DNA of 17,272 nt from Beroe ovata. Lineage: Eukaryota; Ctenophora; Nuda; Beroida; Beroidae. Shown here piece after piece: positions 1 through 9,047 of this stretch. The position numbers were made by a program, and so were the translations under genes. The notes beneath the pieces were generated by a model. That model saw only the letters and a program-made list of their open reading frames with translations, had not been told where the DNA came from and did not search any database. Positions within the stretch are counted from its first letter, which is position 1, and each line of letters opens with the position of its first letter. The stretch spans positions 83,343 to 100,614 of the forward strand of contig CAMPET010000071.1 of assembly GCA_946803715.1 (NCBI GenBank). Direction: 5' to 3'.

Positions 1-1772
1 GAAAGACAACCCAACATAATCTACATCCTGAGTGACGACCTCGGACATGGGGATGTAGGCTTCACTGATGGTAACACGCGAACACCAAACTTGAACAAGA
101 TGGCACGTGAAGGTATGACCCGAATCAACTCATTGGAGAATAGTCGAGCTGGTAGCGCTAAGTCAATAACATTGTTGCTAAGACACCGGTGCCTGGTACT
201 GGTGCCTGGTTACCAAGCAACCAGTTTCCTGGTCCAGTGTTACCATGTGAAAAGAAGATAACCAGTTACTAAGTAACACCTCACCTCCTCACCACAGGTG
301 TTCGTCTCTCCCAACACTACGTACAACAAGTGTGCAGTCCTACTCGTGGCGCCCTCATGTCTGGCAGATACCCCATACACACGGGGCTCCAACATGACGT
401 AATCTACCCTGGGGAACCGTGGGGACTTCCCCTCGACGAGACCACTCTTCCCCAAATCCTGAGAGAGTACAACTACTCCACTCATGCAGTGGGAAAGTGG
501 CATCTCGGCATGCATGAGTGGGCGTACACCCCTCTCGCACGGGGTTTTGATGACTTTTTTGGGTTTTATCTCGGAGGCGAGGACTATTTTACCCATGTTA
601 AGGATGGTGGTTATGATTATAGGAGCAACTGGTTTGATCAAAATGGTGAGATTGTGGATCAAATAAGGTGGGATTTGAAAGGGAGGTACAGCACAGAGTT
701 ACACACGCAAAGGGTTGTGGATCTGATCCCCAAACTCAAGTCACAGGAAAATCCGTTCTTTATCTACCTCGCATTTCGGAGTGTTCATGGACCTCATCAA
801 GTCCCTGATCACTACATCACTAGATATGCCGGCCACATTAGGGATGGTAAGGAGAAGGTATTGGCCGCGATGGTGAGCGCGATGGATGAGGGAATCGGGA
901 ATGTGACCCGGGCTCTAGCTAATGCAGGACTTGACGAGAATACGATCATAGTGTTCAGTTCGGATAATGGGGGAAATGTGAACTGTGTGGGTCACGTGAC
1001 TTCTACTAATTACCCCTTTAGAGGGGGCAAGAGGTCGCTGTATGAGGGCGGGATACGGACTCCTGCATTCGTGTGGGCACCAGGCCGACTACGACCCGGA
1101 CACTCCGGTGCCATGATCCACATCTCGGATTGGCTGCCAACTTTCTGGAATTTGGCAAGTCTCCAGGGAAGGTTGAAGCCTAACAAACCGATACAAACCA
1201 AGCCATTGGACGGGTATGATCAATGGCTGGCTATCGCTGAGAATGAGCCCTCGAACAGAACCGAGTTTATTATCAACATTGACCCGCTTCCCATCAAATG
1301 TGGTCACCAAGTCCCGCACGCGGGCATCAGGTGGAAAGAATGGAAACTCATTCTCGGATCGGGTGGACCACCCTCAGGGTGGTACCCCGCACCAACTTAC
1401 ACTAGCAACCAGACCGATACCAGGGAACCAGTCTGTGGTAGTGGTGGACACCTCAAGTCGTACACAGAGCTGTATAACATAGTGGAGGATCCATCAGAAA
1501 CACGAAATGTGTCGCGGAAATTCCCGGAAATAGTAAAGTTTTTGACGGAGAAAATACGAGCTTATAACGACACCGCTGTGCCACTGGGTAACAAGCCCTA
1601 CGATCCGGATTGTAACCCGAAATTGCACAACCAAACTTGGGTTCCTTGGAAAAGTGTGGGCCAGGAGAGTGGTGTCAAGGTGGTGGAATTCGGAGATGAA
1701 ATGGGTGTGAGAAGTGATGGTTATGAGATTGAAATCGTGAAAAGTTTCGACGATTCTGTAGCTTGTGTATGA
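1..1772 (+). CDS. Arylsulfatase B-like sulfatase, 5' partial
   Basis: Formylglycine-dependent sulfatase of the ARSB/I/J group, which removes sulfate from glycosaminoglycans in the lysosome or secretory pathway. Two exons are visible: 1-112 and 298-1772, joined in phase 1 across a 185-bp GT-AG intron. The spliced protein covers about 527 residues. It starts at ERQPNIIYILSDDLGHGD, the metal-binding strand, so only a signal-peptide exon should be missing upstream. Key elements are the CSPTR formylglycine signature (Cys codon 333-335), GKWHLGMH, SVHGPHQVP, SSDNGGN and GGKRSLYEGGIRTPAF, which match the metal-binding and catalytic sites of ARSB. The C-terminal pattern (YDPDCNP, then WVPW) is also that of ARSB, so the 3' end is complete. 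At least seven N-glycosylation sequons fit a secretory protein. Exact substrate within the family is unknown. No AATAAA or ATTAAA hexamer lies between the stop codon and the next gene's exon. Confidence 0.93.
113..297 (+). other. Sulfatase intron 1
   Basis: Donor AAG|GTATGA and acceptor CACCACAG|G. Removing it joins AREG to VRLSQHYVQQ in frame, as the sulfatase family alignment requires. It contains short direct repeats of GGTGCCTGG near 187-212 and no other recognisable feature. Confidence 0.88.
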
Positions 1773-1957
1773 TATGATCTGAATGCGTTTTCCTTGAATT
1801 CTGTCTTTTTGTCTCCTTTTCACTTTGAATCTTGATGCCATTATTCTTTGAGTTTTTAAGGGAATACGTCACCAAAATGGAGGGTAATCATCTCTGATGA
1901 AGGGCATGGGGTTTTGAAAGGGTCAAATATCCCTGATATTTCATATCTCTGTTTCAG

Positions 1958-4900
1958 ATAGCGGAACAGGTCCCCAAGACCTTGAGTATGAAGGTGTACC
2001 GCTACTTACAGGATTTGTTCAATGTTTTGGATGTCCTGGGCATCCTTTGCTTCCTTTCCGGCTTTATCATCAAGGTATGCTAGTATGGAGGAGTATGATT
2101 TGGAATGTCTACTGTCTCTTAATGGGCAAATCAAATACATCCACGATCCCTTTATAGCGACTATTGGTTCATTGATACTCTGCTGGCCCCTATTGGCCCC
2201 TTGAAGTTGATCACATGAGTAAATACATCACAAATTTATCATACCACCACCTAGCCAGTAACCATTGCGCTTTCTCATCTCTTCCCCTCCCTTTTTCAGT
2301 CATTTGGAGACGACTCATTCGAGATACCGGTGTCCGGAAGTCTGGATCTCCATAACGTGTACCATCTCCTGATGATACTCAGCTTCCTGACGTACTCCAT
2401 GAGATTAGTGCAGGTAAGAGTATGAGGTAGTGATCGGTTGCGAGAGATTGGTTAAATGTTTATCTTGATAAATTGGCATAAAGCTCGGCATTTTTGAGCT
2501 GGTCACTGAATACCTACCTGAATGAAGGTTGGTAATTCACGGAGGTAGAGCAATGAATATCAAAATATTCTTTATTCTTTTTTTATTATTCATCTTTGAA
2601 GAATAGCTGTAGGGATGGTTGTTGTATTGGTATTAGGGCATCCCAAATCCATTTAAAACTTGAAATTACATTGCAGATGTTCCGGATAAACCAAACTATG
2701 GGTCCGAAGATAATTATGATCGGAAAGATGATCATCGACTTGTTCTTCTTCATCTTCCTTATGTTGATTTTCCTACTTTCTTATGGAGTTGGTGCACAGG
2801 TGAGTTGTTCAATCTGGTCCCAATCTTGTAACAACAGTCCTAAGAAAATATTCTGTAGCTGAGCTGTAGATTGTAGTTTTTGGAAAGTTTTGGGACAATC
2901 ATGTGGTGATTAGAACTCTGAGAACGAAATGTTGTTATATTTCATTTTGTTTTCTCGCATGTTCTAAGACCCCCTCTCTCTCACCCTGGCAGGCCCTCAT
3001 GAACCCGAATCAGGGACTTCTCAATCCGTTAAGTACAAAGTCAAACGGATCGATCGTGTTCGACATCATATTCAGACCGTATCTTCATGTCTTCGGGGAG
3101 TTGGATCTGGACGGAATGAATGAGGAACTGGTCAATGGTTAGTCGCAATAACCACAATAGTCATATATTTGGTAGAAGTTTTTTTGCTTAAAGCTTTATT
3201 TTCGGAAGCACAAAAAAAGAAAAAACGGGGAAAGCACAAATCTTATACCTATGCATAACCCCATCTCCCGATCTGACCCCCTATGACCTCCCCTCTCCAC
3301 CCCAAGGTCACTGTAGTGCTGCTAGTCTGGCTGACGGGTCATGTGACCTGGATACAGTGATAGGGGACAACATCGGTCAGGTTCATTACTACCTTGTGAT
3401 GGGCCTGATGGCGCTCTACCTGCTTTTCGTTAACATCCTTCTTCTGAATCTTCTTATCGCTATCTTCTCTAAATCGTGAGTTCGGCAAGAGGGGGAAATC
3501 TAAAATTTTCCCTTTGATCTCACTCTTTGAAAACATGAAATTGAAATGGTGCCGAAATATCACGGCGTGGATTTCACTTTTTGTGATCTATCCCCTATCG
3601 CCAATATTCCTCTGAAATTGAACAGCCCTCGCACAATCCATTACGAGTTTCTCTCATCAGATACGAAGACATCCAAGCTGAATCTGACACTCTTTGGAAG
3701 GTCCAGAGATCCCAAGTGATCCACGAGTATCGTAACTTCTCAATCCTTCCCCAGCCCTTCTCTATGATCATACACTTTGGAATGTTCATTCGATTCATTG
3801 GGAGGAAGTGCATGAACATTTGTGCGGAGAATGCCGCCTTCTCGGGTATAACATCATCGTGTCTGTGTGATGATTGATGGATATAATAGCTGATGACGAC
3901 AGATAGTTATTTCAACAGTTGTATTTTGAGACCCATCGTTTTGGGACGCATTTCAAAAATAGAGCCCAAACTAGACCCTTCCTTCGACAACTTGTGTCGG
4001 TGCCGATGCAACAATAACGCAACATGCGACTATAGCTACTCACTTCACCCCACTTATCCCCCAGATCTGGACGAGACAGCTGTGTACAGAGTGAGTATGA
4101 TAGAAGCGGAGAGCCGGGAGGAGTATCAGAGTAAGTTGGAGGAGGAAGATGACCAGTCGCCGTCCTACATGATGGGGAACGTTCTCAAGGAGTTGGACTT
4201 CGTTAAGACCATGGTGAGCGTGGGCGAGCTGATGAGTGATGACTCATCACTGATGAGTCACATTTTCTACTGATTATTATGATAGGGGATGACGCATGGC
4301 GGACCTGAATCAACCGAAAAGCTCCACTGTGTGGACTCCGCACAGTCGGACTGGGTTGGAGGTCATGTTTATGGTTAAACCCATAATCACCGTATAGTCA
4401 AATAGTTAATAAGTATGTTCGATTGAGATAATTAATAAATCAGTAGGTGTGCAGTTAATCTCATTAACATTTCCATTCCCCATAAGATCCGCGAGGGGAA
4501 TAAAGAGGCCAGAGCTGCTTCATCCTCTTCAGCCCAGAGTTCCAGCTTAACTGTGGAAACGTCTCGGCCATCAGGAAGCCAGGTTAGAATAATTGCAGCT
4601 CCCCCCGCGTAGTTTTCGGATGATGAGTTAATTCAAAGAAGAGAATCTCTTCAGAGATGAACTTCACTACTGGGTGCTTTTTCTGTTCAATAGATTTTGC
4701 GGATGAAAATTTATGACAGTTTACCTAATCCTAACCATTGACTGACCCTACCTGAAACCCTGACATTCACGTAACACTAACCCATGATCGTAAGACGAAC
4801 CCTTGTTTTTACCCTAAACCTACCCTTATCCTGATCCGGAAAAATCCAGTTCTGTAACTAAATGATCAATCGATTTGGTCCGAGAGATTTATTCTGCTTA

Positions 4901-7408
4901 CCGTCTTTTAGAAGATGATTGCAATGCGAAGACAATCTGAAATCATTGAGAAAGAAATGATTTCTCGTGTAAGAATCGTTATCAAGTTTCTGAGTTTGTG
5001 ATTTTTGTTAAATGTTCATGCATGATTGTCTTATAGCTGGAGAGAATGATTCTCGAATTGAAAACTCAAAACATGATGGGGTATTTCTAACTAGAAATGG
5101 GATAAAGTGTTCTAATATGAGAATCAAAGCCGACCTTATGTTCACTTTATACTTCCCAGTGACTGTACACAATCACTCCTTCCTTCCTGATGATTCAAAT
5201 ATTATGATCTTTAAGCATTTATTTCACTATTGAATAGGGACTCCTTCACGAAAAACTTAGGAAGGAATAAGGAATTCCTAAATGGAAGTTATGACTCATG
5301 AAAGCTAAAATGGTGTCCTAATTCCATTTAGGAATTCCTAGTGCCTTCCTAAGCGATTTTTGCCGAAGCCTCAGATTTCCACTACCACTTCTTCCAACTT
5401 CAATTCGTCACTTATACACCTGTACTTTTCAGTTGACTAGGATAAAGCCGCAGAGAGTTCACTTCGACTGTAGGAAATCTCCCTACCCAGGAAGCAGTAT
5501 CAATCGCTTTAGAGTTCCTGATGACAAGGTTTCACAGCGATTTTTATCGACAAATTAGATTACAATCCATAACAATAACATGATCTGCTTATCATCTGTA
5601 TAGCAGTTTAAACAATTATTTAAAACTTGATCGACATTAAACAGTAGAATATTTTCTGAGAAGTATAAACCTCAAGGGACAAAAACCCTCTTTTTCAGGT
5701 TAATTGGTTGGTTCGATACCCCGAATACAATCCAACGGAATACACTGCCCCTGAAATACTGAACCAGATTCGACCCCATATTGACCCTCCAGATGTGAGC
5801 TCACATGTCAAACCACAGTTCAATAAGGTGAGTACTTGCTTATCTTGATAAATATTGGATAGACTCCAATAATTCCTCTATCTCGAGGTAGCAAAATCCC
5901 GACTTGAGCTTGAAACCACAAAGGAAACTGTCGAATGTTTCACAAAGGCCGTCCACCGTGTTTTATTGCTTGCATTAGAAAATCTATATCTAGGATATCG
6001 CTATGTTTGCAGTATTCCCACACACCTCAAATCGAGGTCCTCTATAGATATGACTTTGCCTAACTATTGATTCTATTGGTTCGGTGCTCAGGTAATCAAG
6101 ACAACAGTGGAGAAAAGGGTGTACAGCATTGACAGGACAAGTCACCATGGGAAATACAATGTCATCAACGACGTCCCTCAGTAAGAACTACGCATTACGG
6201 AGATTTTTAGAATCAAACCATCCGTTTCTATGATTACTTTCCCTCAATGTGTAGCGCGGATTTCAATCCTTGCATAGGATGAAGTCCTATCAGCGATGTT
6301 AGCGACTGAGGAGTAATCGTACAAGATCAATCCACATACCAATCCACATAACAATACACTCCACAGGAATCCCAAAGGAAGGACTGGTCTGGTTGGGCGA
6401 GGTTCTTTGGAGCGATGGGGGCCTAACCATGCAGCTGATACAGTTGTTACCAGGTAGATCCGGTTTAAATTTCATTTATCAATCAGCCCAGACAACTAAT
6501 TGGACGCCTGACTGTAGGTGAGAACACCAGGGTTATCATTGACTTGAAGACAGGTGTGTGTGTTTGTGTGTGTGTTTGTGTGTTAGTCGGAACATATTAT
6601 GAACAACAAAACTATCAAACCAGGTGGTGCAGAGATAAAAACAATACTATTCTGAGGATCGAAGGAAAACCAGTTCTGGAGTTTGTAGGCATACTTCGAC
6701 AACATGACAATGAATGGGCTATTCCAGGTGAAATATTCAATCGGTATACAAGTCACAGATTGTTGAATTCTGTGTTAAGGATTCAGAGATATTTCTCTCT
6801 TACTCACTCACGTGTTTTCATTGGATATTGGACTTTTCAGGTGGCATCATGAAGCCCAATGAAAAGGTGTTTGAAACCATCAAGCGGGAGTTCAGTGAAG
6901 AAGCACTAGCCAAACTTTCACGATCACCCATTGAACAAGCAAAGATTTCTGAAATGGTGGCAGAGCACTTTAATCTAGGTGAGTTATTACCACGTCTTCA
7001 TTTGTTACCTTGTGATTGAAGTTTCTGGTATTCCTACGAATGTTTTGAAGTTCGGACTTTCAGTTTCATGCATGACAATTGAAACTTGTTTTTCCTCCAT
7101 CAGGAATCACTGTGTACAAAGGTTACGTGGATGATCCTCGAAATACGGACAATGCATGGATTGAAACAGTGGCTGTCAACTATCATGATTCCACTGGCAA
7201 CTCATTTGCTCACTTCCCTCTCCAATCTGCAGAGGGTTCCACTGCTGGTCCAGCAGGGGCTCAGTGGATACCTATTGATCATAACCTGGATCTGTACGCC
7301 TCACATGAGTGGATTATTGAGAAGGTTTGTTTTCACAGAGAGGCATACAATCCAATAAAGGAGCCAAAGAGGAAAGAAAGTCAGATGTGGATGACAGGGC
7401 TCAATTGA
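1958..7408 (+). CDS. TRPM2-like cation channel with C-terminal NUDT9-homology domain, 5' partial
   Basis: ADP-ribose-sensing TRPM channel of the plasma membrane. Fifteen exons: 1958-2074, 2300-2413, 2677-2799, 2993-3137, 3307-3475, 3661-3845, 4065-4213, 4487-4582, 5433-5528, 5699-5827, 6092-6180, 6367-6453, 6624-6727, 6841-6978, 7104-7408. All junction phases agree and the total is 2046 nt (681 residues). Order in the partial protein: S3 (about 20-38), S4, S5 (about 96-115), pore with FGELDLDG at 152-159 and two loop cysteines (169, 179), S6 (about 194-217), TRP helix with WKVQR at 235-239, linker, then the NUDT9-like domain from about 367. The Nudix box has G536, E542, R550-E551-F552 and E554-E555, and [15 protein letters not shown] follows. 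The MHR domains and S1-S2 are absent: the first exon starts at a good acceptor with no partner in the window. The last 12 or so residues after a possible donor at AAG|GTTTGT (7326) are uncertain. Confidence 0.94.
4722..4833. repeat. Degenerate telomere-like CTAACCC/ACCCTA stretch
   Basis: Loose recurrence of CCTAACC, GACCCTACC, GAAACCCTGAC, CACTAACCC, GAACCCTTG, ACCCTAAACC and ACCCTTATCCTGA. There is no intact tandem array, so it is either a decayed interstitial telomere-like repeat or a chance C-rich stretch. Confidence 0.35.
5251..5361. repeat. Long imperfect inverted repeat (fold-back, MITE-like)
   Basis: The left arm, 5251-5287, pairs with the right arm, 5322-5361. Matched blocks from outside inward are AAAAA, CTTAGGAAGG and AGGAATTCCTAAATGGAA, separated by small mismatches, with about 34 nt of loop. 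It lies inside a TRPM2 intron. I could not identify a convincing target-site duplication, so a transposon origin is inferred only from the fold-back shape. Confidence 0.7.
5974..6050 (-). repeat. Dispersed repeat, copy 1 (TRPM2 intron)
   Basis: On the minus strand this stretch contains ATACTGCAAACATAGC, then 15 nt, then GATTTTCTAAT. The same two blocks with the same 15-nt spacing occur on the plus strand at 16385-16426 in the SHARK-like gene. TATCTATAGAG also lies upstream in both copies. This suggests two diverged copies of one old interspersed element. Confidence 0.6.
6553..6584 (+). repeat. GT-rich microsatellite in TRPM2 intron
   Basis: Imperfect (GT)n with TTT interruptions, lying upstream of the exon that starts at 6624. 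It has no coding role. Confidence 0.85.
7354..7359 (+). promoter_or_regulatory. AATAAA hexamer inside the TRPM2 terminal ORF extension
   Basis: A canonical poly(A) hexamer about 50 bp before the annotated stop codon, in the part of the last exon not conserved with NUDT9. It may be chance, or may mean that the true 3' structure differs, for example through use of the possible donor at 7326. Confidence 0.3.
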
Positions 7409-7922
7409 ATCTTTCAATGATCAGTTGTCATCAAAGGTTAAAGTCGGCCAACATTCATATTTAAAATCAAAGAATTTCATCAGTTAATAGTTATTCATTC
7501 CAGTAAGATTTTTTAGTTTATTTGATACATTTATTTTAGTCTCTAGTCATTCTGAAGACAGGAGAAAGTTAAAGTTTTTTGCTTTCGTGTGGATAAACAG
7601 GTAACCATCACAGTCCATATGCTTTTGATGCAACTTCAAGTATGGCCAGTTTCTCAGGTTCACAGATTACCATATTTTAAATGTAAATAGTGTACAAAAT
7701 TCATAGTAGAATATTAGAAAACAGAGTATCAAAATGTTCTTCTGAGGCTATTTGGTTTTCACAGTTACCACATATCAAATTTGAGAGTCTGCTCTGCAAA
7801 GTGCAAAAATATACTCGAATGGTTCATGTTGTCTGTGAAAGACCCAGTCGAGAATTTCATTTTGCGATTGTGCAATTAATTTATTGAATGTTGATCACGG
7901 TTCGAGCCTTTATCAATAATTG
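7409..7922. other. TRPM2 3' flank, no gene seen
   Basis: AT-rich sequence after the TRPM2 stop codon, probably 3' UTR followed by intergenic DNA. I found no AATAAA here; the nearest hexamer is at 7354-7359, before the stop codon. A short open frame at 7690-7887 has no recognisable protein. Confidence 0.6.
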
Positions 7923-8030
7923 TGCACTCGTTGTAGGATTTCACCCTACCCTTGCTGGCGGGATTTTATCCCTGGCAAGGATTGAAAATCGCGCGCATCG
8001 ACGGTAGGGTAAAATCCTACAATGCACTCG
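7923..8030. mobile_element. MITE-like element with 20-bp TIRs and 8-bp target-site duplication
   Basis: The 92-bp element (7931-8022) has terminal inverted repeats TTGTAGGATTTCACCCTACC (7931-7950) and its complement at 8003-8022 with one mismatch. Direct repeats TGCACTCG flank it exactly, at 7923-7930 and 8023-8030. An 8-bp duplication is typical of hAT, P or Merlin transposases, so this is a small non-autonomous DNA transposon. The interior also folds back (CTTGC and GCAAG around GGGATTTTATCCC) and has no coding capacity. The TIR ends do not match the common hAT CAG terminus, so the superfamily is open. Confidence 0.85.
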
Positions 8031-8131
8031 ATTCAGCTAGGGACATTTAGCAATCTGGGAGCTAGGCTAGTAGGCTAGCTGCTGAATTCATGATTGCTCA
8101 AGGTTCAGCTGAAGCTGCATTGCATTTTTGA

Positions 8132-8189
8132 ATGTTACCTGACCTGTTTCTCGCGCGCGCGAGAAACAGCTCAGGTGATCAGGTAACAT
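8132..8189. repeat. Hairpin with a perfect 24-bp CG-rich palindrome
   Basis: TGTTTCTCGCGC at 8145-8156 is followed directly by its exact complement at 8157-8168. Outer arms ATGTTACCTGA (8132-8142) and TCAGGTAACAT (8179-8189) extend the structure. The centre is alternating CG. This is a strong cruciform candidate of unknown function. Confidence 0.85.
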
Positions 8190-8244
8190 CTGACAAGCAT
8201 TGCAACGAAGTTTTCCATGTGTCTGTTGGTATGCAACTTAACCA

Positions 8245-8337
8245 GTGCGCGCGCGGCGCCCTTATTTTACTACTGTGATCATGATTTGTCAAATTTTATT
8301 AAACCTCAGCTCTGCTTCTCGCGCACGCGCGCGCGCC
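8245..8337. repeat. Alternating GC tracts
   Basis: Two purine-pyrimidine alternating tracts (8245-8260 and 8319-8337) in otherwise AT-rich DNA. They could form Z-DNA or be a local CpG island remnant. No gene starts close by; the nearest downstream start codon is at 9048. Confidence 0.6.
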
Positions 8338-8558
8338 TTCAGCTTCATCAATCCATCGAACTGTTCTGCCAATGTCCCAGCTTTTGATGCAGATGAAGGC
8401 GCGAGACAAATCATTATCTGAGATGCCGTAAAAGTAGTAAGTCGCTGACTAGTAAGTCATATTATATTTAATCGTATGCTAGTATTACCATAATGGTTTT
8501 AACTTATTCTCCCTAGATTGGATTTCAAAGAAGAAAAGTCATTTATCTATATAAGACA

Positions 8559-8752
8559 TCCATCTATCTATCTATCTATTCATCTATCTATTTACCTATC
8601 TATCCACCTATCTATGTCTATCCAATATCCATCTATCTATCTATCTATGTCTATCTATCCACCTATCTATGTCTATCTATCTGCTGATCTATCTGCTGAT
8701 CTATCTGCTGATCTATCTATCTGTCTATTCTATCTATCTATCTATCTCATCT
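8559..8752 (+). repeat. ATCT tetranucleotide microsatellite
   Basis: Imperfect (ATCT)n with ACCT and GTCT variants and three copies of a CTGCTGATCTAT unit near 8680-8716. The open frame through it, rich in Tyr-Leu-Ser-Ile, is produced by the repeat and is not a gene. Confidence 0.95.
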
Positions 8753-8998
8753 CGGTATCAAAAAATCGATATATCTATCTAGTTATAAGTTTCCATCTAG
8801 TCACAAGTATTGATTTGTCAGTTGTGAACTTAAAAATTACTCGTGAATGATTTTAAGATTCAATTTATGTAAGTGTTTGGTCAACCAAGTTATTAATTCC
8901 TTAATTAAGTAATCTGTTACTATCCTTCTGAGAGATAATGCACTTGACTTTGCTGATATCTGTATTATTCTGTGAGTGTATACAATCACAATTTTTCA
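8753..8998. other. eIF3J upstream region
   Basis: AT-rich sequence with no clear core promoter motif. It ends in a good 3' splice site, ACAATTTTTCAG|G at 8988-8999, 48 bp before the start codon. This means the 5' UTR of the next gene probably has an upstream exon or is trans-spliced. Confidence 0.4.
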
Positions 8999-9047
8999 GG
9001 TTATAGCATTTGAATGTGAATTTGCTATACAGAGTTGATTCCTAACA

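Larger units (their letters stand above)
4583..5432 (+). other. Largest TRPM2 intron (850 bp)
   Basis: It separates the post-TRP linker exon from the first NUDT9-homology exon. It holds a degenerate CTAACCC-like stretch (about 4722-4833) and a long inverted repeat (5251-5361), annotated separately. I see no coding exon inside it; the short open frame near 5012-5233 has no recognisable protein. Confidence 0.8.

Noticed and set aside
240-662. Minus-strand open frame opposite the sulfatase
   Set aside because: Antisense shadow of a clearly conserved sulfatase exon; no recognisable protein.
3893-4273. 126-codon open frame starting in a TRPM2 intron
   Set aside because: Only the part from 4065 to 4213 is an exon; the rest reads through an acceptor and a GTGAGC donor.
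5709-5722. GGTTCGATACC, similar to a tRNA B box
   Set aside because: It lies in a TRPM2 coding exon with correct phase and there is no A box or acceptor stem around it.
1958-7408. TRPM2 as a decayed pseudogene
   Set aside because: Fifteen exons have consistent phases, canonical splice sites, no internal stop codon and conserved motifs, so decay is not supported despite the missing 5' part.
7895-7908. CGGTTCGAGCC, similar to a tRNA B box
   Set aside because: No A box, anticodon arm or acceptor stem could be built around it.
8518-8850. Open frame of 110 codons rich in Ser, Ile, Tyr and Leu
   Set aside because: It is produced by the ATCT microsatellite and has no protein-like features.
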